A stretch of DNA of 64,000 bases from Calendula officinalis. Lineage: Eukaryota > Streptophyta > Magnoliopsida > Asterales > Asteraceae. Each line of letters starts with the position of its first letter. Within the stretch, counting starts at the first letter, position 1. The notes beneath the pieces were generated by a model. It saw only the letters and a program-made list of their open reading frames with translations, had not been told where the DNA came from and did no database searches. This document shows positions 51,140 to 62,254 of this stretch, piece after piece. Where the stretch lies: the NCBI GenBank assembly GCA_963853835.1, contig OY970822.1, positions 17,423,501 to 17,487,500 of the forward strand, given 5' to 3'. A program made the position numbers and the translations under genes.

Positions 51140-52252
51140 TATGAAATATACGGGTATAATATGAACACGGGACATGATATAAAAAATTACCTGTAAAACA
51201 TGCATGTATAATGTGACCTAAATGTTTAAATATCAAATCACAAATTTAAAATGAGATCCATACACATAAATAGTATCCAAACATCGAAAACATGATCAAA
51301 CCAACAATTGACGTAAAGAAATAATAAATAATTCAACCGAAAGCATGAAACACTAGTTTTTGGAAAATATAAATCCAAATTAACAATTCAGAAAAGCAAT
51401 CTTCATCGGAACTGACATCATCTTCATCTTCATATAATGAATCCTCATCATCTTGATCAGAATCAATTATTGTATTTTTTTCAACAGTGGATGTTCATCA
51501 AACTGATCTGAATGTATTGGTATACGTTTATGTTCATGCAACAAAATACAATCGTTTTATTATATCAGTGTTATTAAATAGGCTAAACATACATGAATGT
51601 ATGATCCGATATGTATTTCAAAAGTATAAAAACAGAATTTATTCTTTCTCATCGACATATGAATCTTGTGGATGCGCTCATATGATACAAAGATTGGAGT
51701 TATTAAATTATTTTTTTTGAGTAAAATCACTTAAACCCATTAAATCCCAAATCGTGAAAATTCAATAAAATATAGTAAAAAAATTACCGGACTGTTCTTC
51801 AAACTCATCGGATATTCATACTCTGTGATATTTTCAGGAATATCAGTACCGACTTGAACATATGAACCGTCTTGTGTATCGATTAATTATGTGCATAATG
51901 ATTGTTCTTGACGGTTTAAATTTCCTTCGTCGTTCATGATTGTGGATTCGAAGGCTTACGTGATTTGTCAATGATGAAGAAGACACGGCTGTGACAGTTT
52001 ACGAGAATGATGATGATCGATGTAATTTTGTAATTCAAATCATATTTAATGATAGAATTTAGAAACTGGTCCCATAAAATTAGGAAGTAATTAAATGTGG
52101 GGATTTACCATTAAAAACCGGAAAAAGCTATAGACGAAAATACCCCTGCGAATTATAATAAAAATTTTAATAATCATTTATTTTTCTTAATTTTGATTGG
52201 CTGGATAATGGTTCTTTGGTTCTGTAGTTTAAAACGGTTCTGCAATGAGTCC

Positions 52253-52257
<5 letters not shown>

Positions 52258-52345
<88 letters not shown>
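52258..52345. repeat. (TA)n tract 7
   Basis: About 88 bp of TA between elements 7 and 8. Confidence 0.99.
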
Positions 52346-52349
<4 letters not shown>

Positions 52350-52408
52350 GCGATTCAGTGCAAAACCGTTTAAAGGTGCAGAACTACAGAACCTTATTTC
52401 GGCCAATC
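52346..52408 (+). mobile_element. Left end of TA-bounded element 8, family B
   Basis: GGGTGCGATTCAGTGCAAAA, then CCGTTTAAAGGTGCAGAACT and ACAGAACC, a family B terminus, followed by CCAATCAGAATGCAAG as in element 7. It is then interrupted by the hAT element. No matching right end is found further on, so the element is truncated, or its right part was lost. Confidence 0.65.
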
Positions 52409-52691
52409 AGAATGCAAGATTATTAAACGGTTTTGACCGTAATCGGTTCGGTTTCTCAGTAACCGACCAGTTCCTAACCAGTTACACCATTTTGACCAAA
52501 AACCCGGCAGAAACCGGTTTCTGATAACCGGTTTCCGGTTACGACCGTTAAAAGCGGTTTTATAACCGGTTCGTAACCGGTTTTCGCTGGCAAACGAATA
52601 TTACCGTTAAAAAACGGTCATATGACCGTTGGGGACTGTTTTGTGACCGTTGGGGGGTATTTTTGGACCATTTTGCCCCCCTAAACACCCT

Positions 52692-52699
52692 TATAAATA
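52692..52699 (+). promoter_or_regulatory. TATA box of the hAT transposase gene
   Basis: TATAAATA 91 bp before the transposase ATG. An out-of-frame upstream reading frame (ATG at 52706, also ATG at 52775) overlaps the start codon, so leaky scanning or a downstream transcript start would be needed. Confidence 0.5.
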
Positions 52700-52782
52700 C
52701 ATATCTTGCATTTGATTAAAATCACAACTTCAAAACATCCAAAAACACTCTCCAAACACTTTCGATTAGCAAAAATGTCAAA

Positions 52783-54960
52783 ATGTCGCACCCAAACCAA
52801 AGCCAAAGTAGTCAAGATTTCACCGGCGTTGGTTCTACAAATGAAGAAACGGCAAGTATTGCTAAAATTTTGCCAACTACACGAGTTCCCGAACTTTTTG
52901 GACCAAATGGGTCATTCGACTTAGTCGAGTTAAACAATGGTCTTATAAAGGCGCATTGTAGAAATTGTGGTCAACTCATGGGAGCTAGTTCCAACTCAAC
53001 GATGAGGACACATGTCGCAAAGCATTGTCAAACGATAAGAAGGGGTTCACAACAAGAGGGTCAAGCGACTATGGCACGAGACGGTGGTATCTTTGCGTAC
53101 CAAGCGGAACGTTGTCGAGAACAAATGGCCAAGTTCGTGATTCAACAAGGTTTGCCGTTCAACCACTTTGACAACCCAAGATTGACGCGCCTCATCCAAC
53201 AAGAGCTTCAACCACGTTATAATCATGTAAGTCGTACTACTCTTAGACGAGATTATTTAAAACTTTGGAAATTGGCTAAAATTGATCTAGTAAATGGTTT
53301 TGATAATTTAAATACAAGTGTAAACCTAACAACGGACGTTTGGTCGGCTCCTCATGGTTCGCCCGGATCGTACATTTGTGTTACCGCACATTGGATCGAT
53401 CCAAGCACATGGCAAATGATGAAGCGTGTGATCGCGTTTGAAGATTTTCCACATCCCCATACGGGTAAAAATTTATTTTATATGTTAATTCACGTAATAA
53501 ATTACTATAAATTAAATGGAAAAGTTTTTGCAATCTCGTTTGACAACGCATCTAATAATACAAAAGCGGTTGCAAAGCTAATATTATCATTCAAACCTCC
53601 CGTGAATGGTCTTTTCTTCCATAGTCGGTGTCTCGCACACATTATAAATTTATTTGTGCGAGATGGGTTGAACTCACCGGAGATTGGTGCTATAACACAT
53701 GACTTTTGGTTGATGCCAGTGGATGTTTTTAAAAAGGGTCCAAAACGAGTTAAAAGATATATTCATTTGTGTAAGCAAACGAATTCACTTTGTTTATCAC
53801 CTAATTGGGACATTACCACTCGTTGGAATTCAAGTTATGACATGTTTGTATGTGGTGTTCGTCAACGTCAAACTTTACAATATTTTCATGACAAACTTTT
53901 TACAAAGAAAAGTGTTAAAAACAAATTTAGTGACGAAAAATGGGAGGTTATTAAAAAGCTAACCGAATTGTTTAAACTTTTTAAAGATGTAGCGGTTTTA
54001 GTCTCCGGTGTTTACTATCCAACAAGTCATTGTGTACTAAAACAACTATATTTGATGGCTCATAAAATTGATACTTTTGATTTGGAAGGTGGTATTTATA
54101 AAACAATGGTCGCGCCAATGAAAACTAAACTAAGAAAATATTTTCGCAACATACCATTGGCAATTACATGTTCGACCATGTTAGACACTACTTTAAATAA
54201 AATCGGTGTCGAAACCACTATGAGTGCAATTTGTTATGATTTGAAATTGCATTTGGTAAGTCCTACATATATTAAAAATGCACAAGATCATTTTTGGGAA
54301 AATTTTAAATCATTATTTGGGGTTTATTTTCAAAAGTATGGTGGTGCACCAAATGCTTCTTCAAGTTCGTTTGCCTCAATTTTTGGTGATGTTGATGTTC
54401 CCACCGACCCATTAGCCCATTTATTTAATACTATAAGAGAGGAAACAACTAAACGGCAAAGGGGTGAGAGTAGTGAAGAATCCGCTAATGGCGAATTGTC
54501 GAGATATACGAAAACAAACTTTTTAGGCAATATGACCACTCGAGAAATCGAACATTTTGATATATTGGCTTGGTGGAAAGAAAGGGAGCCTCAATTTCCC
54601 ATTCTAAGCGCCATGGCCAGAGATTTACTAAGTGTCCAAGCTTCTACGGTAGCTTCGGAATCGACTTTTTCTGTTAGTGGCAGGATATTATCTATTAGGA
54701 GAACAAGACTCACGCCGGCGTCTTTGGAGATGTGTATTTGCTTGAAGGATCACTTGGATGCGGCGGACCGGATTCAAGACAAACAAAAGCTAGAGACGGA
54801 ACTTGACGTTGAAGAAGAACTTCTCGACATGGAAGTTGCTCAAGGTCTTTCAACCTCACTTTCCGATGAAGATATAGCTCAAGAAGGTGAATCATCCCGA
54901 GCATCTAGCTCCGATGGTTATGAATATGAAGATAATGACCCACAACAAGATAGCGACTAA
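52783..54960 (+). CDS. hAT-family transposase, full length
   Basis: One uninterrupted ORF of 725 residues, the usual size for plant hAT transposases. A BED-type zinc finger lies near residues 59-81 (CRNCGQ with C59 and C62, and HVAKH with H77 and H81), preceded by a Ser/Gln-rich start. The RNase-H-like core shows LTTDVWSAP (D185) and AISFDNASNN (D254), the positions of the first two catalytic aspartates of hAT enzymes, then HSRCLAHIINL. The C-terminal dimerisation domain has FDILAWWKEREPQFPILSAM, LSVQASTVASESTFSVSGR and RRTRLTPASLEM. An acidic tail ends the protein. It would cut and paste its own element in the nucleus. No stop, shift or missing motif was seen; domesticated hAT proteins look similar, but the subterminal repeats around it favour a real transposon. 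Confidence 0.93.
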   Translation: MSHPNQSQSSQDFTGVGSTNEETASIAKILPTTRVPELFGPNGSFDLVELNNGLIKAHCRNCGQLMGASSNSTMRTHVAKHCQTIRRGSQQEGQATMARDGGIFAYQAERCREQMAKFVIQQGLPFNHFDNPRLTRLIQQELQPRYNHVSRTTLRRDYLKLWKLAKIDLVNGFDNLNTSVNLTTDVWSAPHGSPGSYICVTAHWIDPSTWQMMKRVIAFEDFPHPHTGKNLFYMLIHVINYYKLNGKVFAISFDNASNNTKAVAKLILSFKPPVNGLFFHSRCLAHIINLFVRDGLNSPEIGAITHDFWLMPVDVFKKGPKRVKRYIHLCKQTNSLCLSPNWDITTRWNSSYDMFVCGVRQRQTLQYFHDKLFTKKSVKNKFSDEKWEVIKKLTELFKLFKDVAVLVSGVYYPTSHCVLKQLYLMAHKIDTFDLEGGIYKTMVAPMKTKLRKYFRNIPLAITCSTMLDTTLNKIGVETTMSAICYDLKLHLVSPTYIKNAQDHFWENFKSLFGVYFQKYGGAPNASSSSFASIFGDVDVPTDPLAHLFNTIREETTKRQRGESSEESANGELSRYTKTNFLGNMTTREIEHFDILAWWKEREPQFPILSAMARDLLSVQASTVASESTFSVSGRILSIRRTRLTPASLEMCICLKDHLDAADRIQDKQKLETELDVEEELLDMEVAQGLSTSLSDEDIAQEGESSRASSSDGYEYEDNDPQQDSD

Positions 54961-55648
54961 GAGTGAAGATTTATAGTTTAATCGTATTTTTAGTAGTAAA
55001 TCTCGAATCTCGATGATTTTAACGTTTCTATGCTTTCGAACTTTCGTATTTGTATGTTTAATTATGTGTACTTGAATGTTTTTAATATTTCTATGCTTAA
55101 TGAATGTTTGTGTTTTGCTAAAACGTTTAATGGTTGTATTTGATATCGAATTACGGCAAAAAAAAAATGGGAATTATAGTGTAACCGGTCAAAACCGGTT
55201 TTTTTACCGGTTAGTAACCGAACCGGTTACTAACCGAACAGGTAACCGGTTACACCGGTTGGGGTTTTCAAAGGCCGAAACCGGTTACTAACCGAACCGG
55301 TTTTTGGCCTAACAGGTTACTGCTAGCGTTGACCAAAACCGGTTACGGTCAAACCCGAAACCGGTTTTTGGCCTAACCAGTTTTTGTGCATCTCTCCCTC
55401 AGGCTGATAAGCAAACTACACCCAAATTAAACTTCTTTGGGTTGGAATCTTTGTTATAAGCAATAATGAGCTCTTTTTTGTTTCATCATAACAAAGACAA
55501 AAACTTGAGTATTTGATCATTCACGAAATCAAAAACCAAATGCACCACACCTATCATCAAATTAATTTCATGGTTAATTACTAATAATTAGGTTAAAAAA
55601 AGAGTACATAATCTAAAAATAATATCGATCAATTTCAAGTTTCTCTAC

Positions 55649-58385
55649 TGTAACAACCCAAAAATTAGGGAAAATTTTAAAAAAAATGTAATCAATAAAA
55701 TAATATATTTTCCCTAAAAGTACAAGTAACTCAAATGTCCCAACTCATCAATAAAAATATAATAAAGTCTCGTGGTTTAAATGTTTGACTTGAAATAAAT
55801 GTTTTAATCCAAATCCATAAACATAAAAATTGAAATGCAGCTCATCAACCATTGACCTTCTCTTTGCCCTGGTTAGTACCTGCAAAAATGGGAGGGAGTG
55901 TTTGGGGTCAGCCACCACTGAGTGAATAATCAACACAATAAACATACACATACAAACAATTCATGCCACATACATGTTCCCTAAAGACTCTACTCATTTC
56001 TCGTTATTAGGCCTTTATTAATTCTCTTTAGGTTCGCCGTGGGTTGTGACGATACTCAACGTACGCCCACCGCCATACGCTCGTCACAACACCCTCTTCC
56101 AACACCCGTCCTCTAGGTGCCCCGCAGTACCACGCTGACAGTCGTGTAGTGTACCTTGGCAACTCAAACGGGAAGAGTTGGCTCTCGCTGTCGCCTCTTG
56201 CGATCGGTAATTAAAATCTCATAGTTATTAGGTTAATTTTATTAACGTGTTGACTCATACAACATGTACTCATATAAAACAAATCATCTCATACTCAACA
56301 CATATCATCTCATCAGATATGTATTTAACTAGCACATCTCACATGCATATAACTCATAACATGACTCATGTACACAGATCAACACATAATGATATGGTAC
56401 CCAGCTCGGTTACTCAGTATCCATATCTCAGTTCAGGATGTATTTAAAATAAACAACACTTAGCACATCATCAAGTAAACAAGCTTGTCTCAAGTAATAG
56501 CAATTCATAACACATAGCATAAAATCATGAAACGAAAGTAAATGCAAGTTTATAGTGAGATCACCCACCTCGATGGAAGTAAGCTCCTAAAATAAATCTT
56601 CAACAAGTAGATGTTCACAACTCAAGTCCTAGAAGGTCCTGTAATACATAAATAAAACTCATATTAAAATCTACACAAAACCCGGACCGTCCGATTTTGG
56701 CAGCACACGACAGTTCCATCGAATCTGCCGTATCTCCCAAACCGTATGGTCAAAAATTCTCATCTTTTTACAGTAGCTAGAAAACTCAGAATAATAAAAT
56801 TCTTTAGAAGGACTGGAGACCCGAATCGGATCAGAAGAGTCCCGCAACAGCCGCTCAAACAGAACAGTAAGTGCTGACAATTCAGCACCGCTGTCCTGTA
56901 CGGTTCTGCCCGTAACTCATAGACCGTTAATCGCCTCACAGCCCATAATATATCAACGGAAAGCTCGAATCCTAAACTACAACAGTTAAGAAGGGTCGGA
57001 GGTGCGGTTCTGTCCCGAAACAGGTCAAAAACGCACCTGAACTCAGTTGGCAGAATCTGCCAAAAAGGTTTTCTCCTATTAAAATCTTATTATTAATAGA
57101 TTGCAACTCGTTACCGAAACCTGACAGCCCCGGGCTCTAAAAAAAATCAGAATTTTGTTTAAATGTATATTTTCTCAAAAGCTCATTTTAATCGATAAAA
57201 TCTTCGTTTGGAAAACCAAGAACCCACCGGGTTCGGTTTTCCTCTTGGTCCACGAAAAGGTTAAATTATAAATTTTGAAAATAAAACATCGAGGCGTTCA
57301 AAATCTTAATCATGGCTCACGGTGACCACGCCTTGGTTCACCGGTCCTCGCAACTCAGTTCAATCAACATACAAAAATTACAATTTTCACAAAATTCCTA
57401 TTTATAAAACGATCCATTGAAACCAACTAGGTGTAGACATGACGGTATCCGGGATCTCATACAACCAACCCGAGGGCTCGGTCCATCCTCGGTTCGAACA
57501 CAGCACATCTTCCCCATTCCAATTATCACAATGAAACAAATATAAATGATAATTAAAGAAAACGATATAAACAAACAACCAAAAACATTAAATCAAAGGG
57601 TTAGAGATTATACCCTGCGAATTAAAATGTGACGAAACACGAACACCCGAAAGCCCTAACCTCACTACCTGCGATTAAGACCTTGGCTGCCTCTAAGCCT
57701 CGCCAACCCAACAGCACCATACACCATCGATCGGAAGTAAATAGACATTGCGTCCCCCTCCGTGACATCTTCCGTCCAAAAAGAGATTTCTTGCTCACTT
57801 GATGACGTCAATCTTGATGACGTCAAAAGAGGATTTAAAACTCTTGCCCACTAAAATCATTGTTGCTAGCACTTTTCTAAAACTCCACCGAGACAAACCA
57901 TTTCACCTACCACCGTCCTAACCCTTTCTTTTCTTGTAGCCATGACGAAAAGAGACAAAAACACAAACGAATACATAGAGATGCGGCTGATAAGATTTTG
58001 GGGTTATGAGAATAATTAGGTTAATGACACTTACTTAGTCAAGCCCACTACTTGAAAGCCGGGCCTTGGCCTTTGGCCGACCCCTTCAACTTGGTCTCGG
58101 TATCTTACTCTTTTGGCCCGACACAAAATAAATCTGATACACTCACAAAAAAATTACGTCTAATAAAAACGAACCGTCTAATTACAGGTCGTCTAAATAA
58201 TACATAACAACTCATTTAATTTAGTAACATAAACCGGGACGCGCTCACACTCATATTATAACTGAAACGTCTAACAAAACGAACCGTTTATTTTATTATA
58301 ATTAATTTACTAATTATTCATTTTAATTTTTAAATATGACAATTAAATTAATATTATCAATTATTAAAATTTCAGGGGCGTTACA
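55649..58385 (-). mobile_element. Solo LTR of a gypsy-type retrotransposon
   Basis: 2737 bp starting TGTAACAACCC and ending GGGGCGTTACA on the plus strand, flanked on both sides by TCTAC (55644-55648 and 58386-58390), a perfect 5-bp target duplication. No primer site, purine tract or coding region lies within, so this is one LTR left by recombination between two. The minus strand begins TGTAACGCCCCTGAAATTT, like the U3 start of the gypsy LTR at 11361, so the element probably pointed left. The ORFs inside have no family match. Confidence 0.88.
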
Positions 58386-59176
58386 TCTACTTAGTAACTC
58401 TCAAAATAATAGTTTAAAACAGATTTTAACGAGATGGAGCCCTAGAAATCGCAATTTTTGAAGTCTTGAAGCTAAAAACTAAAATAACGAATTAACAAAT
58501 AAATTGCAGAAAAATTGTATTGTTACCGATAAGATTTGCTAGACTCATGACGATCATGACTTCAAAATTGGAATAACTGCTTCAACTCCAATTAAAACAC
58601 TTTCTTTTTTAATTAAATTCAATCAAAAGATGAACACCAAAATCACCGCCGCCGCAGATCTCACCAGTTCCGGCGGATTCTTATTGTTTCTTTTTCCGAT
58701 TTTTCTTTTTTCCGATGGATGAGAGTTGTGGTTCCCGAACTTATAACCTGAACCAGATTCATGCTTTGACTCAGATCTATAGACGAAAAGAAAAACAAAA
58801 GAACAGATTCAAGCTCTTAGGGTTTGGATCGTACGATTGGTAGACGAACAGAAGAAGAAAAAAACACACAAAAAGTGCATTATATTAAAACTTAAAACCC
58901 TGTTTTTTGGTACTTTGAAAACTTCCGTAGGTATAATGGATGAGTGGGGGTTGTTGAGTAAAAGATGGAAAAAACAATTACGGAGTATTTCTTTTTTGGT
59001 TTGACACAATTACTCTATTACCCTTTTCATTTAATGTTTACCAAAAATATAATTTGAATTATTTAAGAAAATGCCATATCAAATCTCAACCGTTAATCTA
59101 AAATCTAATGGTCTAAATTGATTAATAAAAAGTTCTTAGAGTTTTTTTTGAAATCAGGGTTCTCAATATAGTTATT

Positions 59177-59178
<2 letters not shown>
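58386..59178 (-). mobile_element. Right part of another TA-bounded element
   Basis: Sequence continuing across the solo LTR (from 55396-55648) ends at a (TA)n tract. Read inwards on the minus strand, the terminus is GAATAACTATATTGAGAACC, then a spacer and CTAAGAAC, a diverged form of the family A motif layout. About 250 bp inside, at 58640-58880, lies a GC-richer 5'-gene-like block on the minus strand with CCGCCGGAACTGGTGAGATC. The left end was not found, and whether it belongs with element 8 is unclear. Confidence 0.45.

Positions 59179-59243
<65 letters not shown>
59179..59243. repeat. (TA)n tract 8
   Basis: About 65 bp of TA, isolated from the main chain, at the right end of the element above. 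Confidence 0.99.
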
Positions 59244-59248
<5 letters not shown>

Positions 59249-59880
59249 TGGGGCTTTGAAAATCCAATATTTTAGTTTTTTTTTTATTTTTTATTTGTTT
59301 ATATGTTATGTAAATAGTTTTTAAATGGCAAAAATCAATTCTAAAAATCCTTAAGAAAATGTTAAACATATTTATAAAAAAAAAACATAATACATATATT
59401 CGGTACTCATAATAAATCAAAATTTTCTTACAACTTTTATCGAAAAATAGACTATATAGAGAAGATGCAATTATCATGCAAATTATTTTACATGTAGATA
59501 TTTACTTAACTAGTTATTGGTTCTATATGTATGGCATTCGCAAATCAGACAAAGTGAATGCTAAAATCACTCCATTCACCTTTCGTCACAAGTTAATGGA
59601 TTTTGCGTTTTGGGCTTACGGGCCTTGAGCATAGGGAATGACCCAATAACAGAGTAGTGCTTAGAGCAAGGGGTACGGTGGCGAAGGGTGGTGGGCGCCG
59701 GACGCCACGTCGGCGCGCCGGACGCGCCACCACACTACTCGTTACGTGAGTGGTGGGCTTCGTGGGATGCTCGGCAGATTCAACGGACGAATAGGGTGGC
59801 GACACGTGGACTAGCCGTTGGCAACGGCTAGTTTCCAGAATTTTTAATTTTTTTTTTAATTTTTTTTAAATAAACCCTAT

Positions 59881-59888
59881 TATAAATA
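59881..59888 (+). promoter_or_regulatory. TATA box of the Harbinger ORF1 gene
   Basis: TATAAATA lies 101 bp before the ATG, followed by a CT-rich 5' UTR (TTTCACTCTCTAAAACTC) typical of a plant leader. Confidence 0.6.
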
Positions 59889-59988
59889 ACTCATTTAACC
59901 ATTACATTATTTCACACCATTTCTTACACTTTCACTCTCTAAAACTCTTTACATTTTCTTACCCTTTCACTCTCAAAAACTCTCCAAA

Positions 59989-61107
59989 ATGTCTCAACCA
60001 CCACACTCCGATTGGATGAACGGTATTTTCGGATGGGGAGGTTCCGGCTCATCGCCGTCCAACCCGTCAACACCTTCGTCCCAACAATCGGTATCGTCCA
60101 CCCAAAACACCGTGATGCCGACATTTTCCCAAGAGCAATACAACCACTTTATGCTTCAACAACAATTTCAAAACCTTCAACAACAACCACAACAATTTCA
60201 ACCCCCTCCTCAAATGTGGTCACAACACCAATGGTCACAACCACAATCTTTTCAACCACAACAATCTCAACAAAACCAACCCCCTCAAGACACCGACGCC
60301 GTTGAAAAGGCGAGACGAAAGGGGAAAAAAGTTGCCGTCAACTTAAGTCGGAAGGTCATGCGTTGGGACGCCGCCGAAGAAGTTTTATTGGCGGAGTGTT
60401 GGGTTAGCGTTTCCGAAGACCGCGAAAAGGGCGCCGACCAATCCGATGAATGTTTTTGGAACAAAATCCTTGTTGAGTTCAACAAGGATGTTGGTACGCC
60501 GCGTACCAAAGACATGTTGACGGGGAAGTGGACGACCTTAAATGGTAATTGTCAAAAATTCAACGGTATCTACAAACGTCTACAACGTACAAGCCGAAGC
60601 GGTGAAAATGAGGTCGACTTTATGGCCCGTGTCCGACAAGCGTACCGTGACGAGTCGTCGTCAAAAAAACAATTTAACAACGAAGGTGCGTGGGAAGTTT
60701 TGCGCCATTGCCCGAAATGGGACGCCCCCGCACCCATTTCGCTCTCCGATAACGAAGAACTTTTCGGGGAAGATACGAGACCACGTCCGACGGGAAAGTC
60801 TCGTAAGGCAAAGAAAAGTAGGTCGGAAAGTTCATCCGGCGCTAGCACCGCCGGAAGTGCCGCACCGCAGGACCTTGGCGAGGCTATGATGGCCGAGTTT
60901 AGACGGAAAAGTGAAGCCGCTCAATCGGCTTACGAAAGGGCAAAGGCGCGGGATGACCGGTTCGTGCGGTTGGAAGAATTGCGATTCCTAAGCACTAACA
61001 CCCACGTTTTGGGGCGCGAAGATAAGGCGAGAATCGTCAAAGAAAAAAAGGTGATCCGCGAAAAATACCCCGTCGACGAAGATGACTTTGACGTGGACGA
61101 CGAGTAG
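59989..61107 (+). CDS. Harbinger ORF1: Myb/SANT DNA-binding protein
   Basis: An intact 372-residue ORF. Residues 1-105 are Ser/Pro- then Gln-rich. A KARRKGKKVAVNLSRK basic stretch precedes the Myb/SANT-like domain (about 120-200) with its Trp ladder: MRWDAAEEVLLAECWVSVSE, CFWNKI, GKWTTLNGNCQKFNGIYKRL. After GAWEVLRHCPKW come a basic, Ser-rich linker (KSRKAKKSRSESSSG) and a helical C-terminus rich in Glu, Arg and Ala (RRKSEAAQSAYERAKARDDR), the NAM-associated domain often annotated in such plant proteins. In Harbinger/Pong elements ORF1 binds DNA and helps bring the transposase to the ends. Use of GCC, GGC and CGT codons gives it a higher GC content than the surroundings. No break is seen. Confidence 0.88.
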   Translation: MSQPPHSDWMNGIFGWGGSGSSPSNPSTPSSQQSVSSTQNTVMPTFSQEQYNHFMLQQQFQNLQQQPQQFQPPPQMWSQHQWSQPQSFQPQQSQQNQPPQDTDAVEKARRKGKKVAVNLSRKVMRWDAAEEVLLAECWVSVSEDREKGADQSDECFWNKILVEFNKDVGTPRTKDMLTGKWTTLNGNCQKFNGIYKRLQRTSRSGENEVDFMARVRQAYRDESSSKKQFNNEGAWEVLRHCPKWDAPAPISLSDNEELFGEDTRPRPTGKSRKAKKSRSESSSGASTAGSAAPQDLGEAMMAEFRRKSEAAQSAYERAKARDDRFVRLEELRFLSTNTHVLGREDKARIVKEKKVIREKYPVDEDDFDVDDE

Positions 61108-61425
61108 TTTTTTTTGTTTAATTTTCGGTATTTTTTTCCTAATTTTCGGTATTTTTTTTAATTCTTTTGGTATTTTTTTTTATTTTCGATAATGTTTTTT
61201 ATTTTTTAGGTATTTTTATTTTATATTTTGTAATATTTATTTTAATGAAGTATTATGTTTTTAAAAAAAGAAAAAAGAAAAAAATGGTGATGGGCCCCAA
61301 ATGACTTAAGTGATGGTAGAGGGGGGTATTTGGTGGTTTTGAATGTGAAATGTAAAATAGTGATGTGGCGCATAGGTGGCGCAGAGGTAGCGAAGTGGCT
61401 TAAGCCACCACACCCCTTGCTCTTA

Positions 61426-61630
61426 TAATGATCCTTCACGCGCCCCGTGAGGCCGAGAATGTAAAGGGGTCGGTTCCACTCATGGTCAACTCACTTGTTG
61501 ACTGGTCTGAAAACATAGCATATGGTTCCAACTATTGACCTTCGTATCTCTCATATGAACTCAGTTTGTCTTGATTTTTCTTTCAATATCCAGTACTACC
61601 TAAAAGGTTTTCAAGGATATATTATACATG
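61426..61630. other. Short stretch between two elements
   Basis: No gene seen. It contains TTGACTGG and GGTCAACTCACTTGTTGACT, a small local inverted repeat of no clear class. Confidence 0.3.
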
Positions 61631-62254
61631 TATAGTTGCGTTTAAAGAGGTATATCATTTTTACGAATTCTCGAGGAATAAATCTCAACCAGCGATCAAT
61701 AATATCTAATGGTTAAGATTAATCACATATTTTATACATTGAGCCATTGAGGGGTATTTTGGTCATTTTAAAAAGTATAAATTTTTTTATTATTTTATTA
61801 TTTTTTATTTTAAAATTATTAATATTTTATTATTTTTTATTATTATTGTTAAAAATAATTATTTTTTTTCATTAATAACACATAATGTGATTGCATACTA
61901 AATCACATGTGACTATATAATTAATTACATGTGATTGTGTACTGAATCACATGTGATTAAACTAAAATATCAAATATGATTAAGTATACAATCACATGTG
62001 ATTTTACACTAAAATCACATATGATTAAGAACTACACGTAATTATCAAATAAATATTATTTTTTAACGGGAAAAAAAAAATTTAAAAATTTAAGTTAAAA
62101 AATTTAATTTTTTTTAAGTGTCAAATGACCAAAATACTCATTCATGTATAAAACATGTGATTAATCTTGACCATTGGATCTTATTGATTTATGGTTAAGA
62201 TTTGTTCTCCAGGACTTTGTAAAAATAATGGACCTCTTTGAACGTTTCTCTATA
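61631..62254. mobile_element. Foldback MITE of about 620 bp
   Basis: Inverted arms of about 130 bp: the left has TTTAAAGAGGTATATCATTT and AATGGTTAAGATTAATCACA; the right, reversed, has TTCAAAGAGGTCCATTATTT and AATGGTCAAGATTAATCACA. The ends read TATAG and CTATA, possibly with TA as target. The middle carries repeated CACATGTGATT words (61880-62035), themselves palindromic. No coding capacity. Confidence 0.7.

Larger units (their letters stand above)
49512..52257. mobile_element. TA-bounded element 7, family B, with a Helitron inside
   Basis: 2.7 kb. The left end is GGGATGGAATCAGTGCAGAA, then CCACTTTAAACTACAGAACC and AAAGAAC; the right end, reversed, is GTGATGGACTCATTGCAGAA, then CCGTTTTAAACTACAGAACC. 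A direct duplication of about 254 bp (49825-50342) and a Helitron-like insert (50500-51139) fill the middle. The 77-codon ORF at 51487-51720 shows no family match. Confidence 0.78.
52409..55395 (+). mobile_element. hAT transposon with intact transposase
   Basis: About 3 kb around the transposase gene at 52783-54960. Both flanks (about 52420-52640 and 55180-55390) are packed with AACCGGTT, ACCGTTA and GACCGTT words in both orientations, the subterminal repeats expected for hAT transposase binding. Exact terminal inverted repeats and an 8-bp duplication could not be fixed, so the ends are estimates. It apparently inserted into TA-bounded element 8. Confidence 0.7.
59664..61422. mobile_element. 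PIF/Harbinger element with ORF1 only
   Basis: 1759 bp between TTA copies at 59661-59663 and 61423-61425, the 3-bp target of Harbinger elements. The left end is GAGCAAGGGGTACGGTGG and the right end, reversed, GAGCAAGGGGTGTGGTGG. It carries the Myb/SANT ORF1 gene but no DDE transposase (ORF2), so it would need transposase from elsewhere. Confidence 0.88.
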
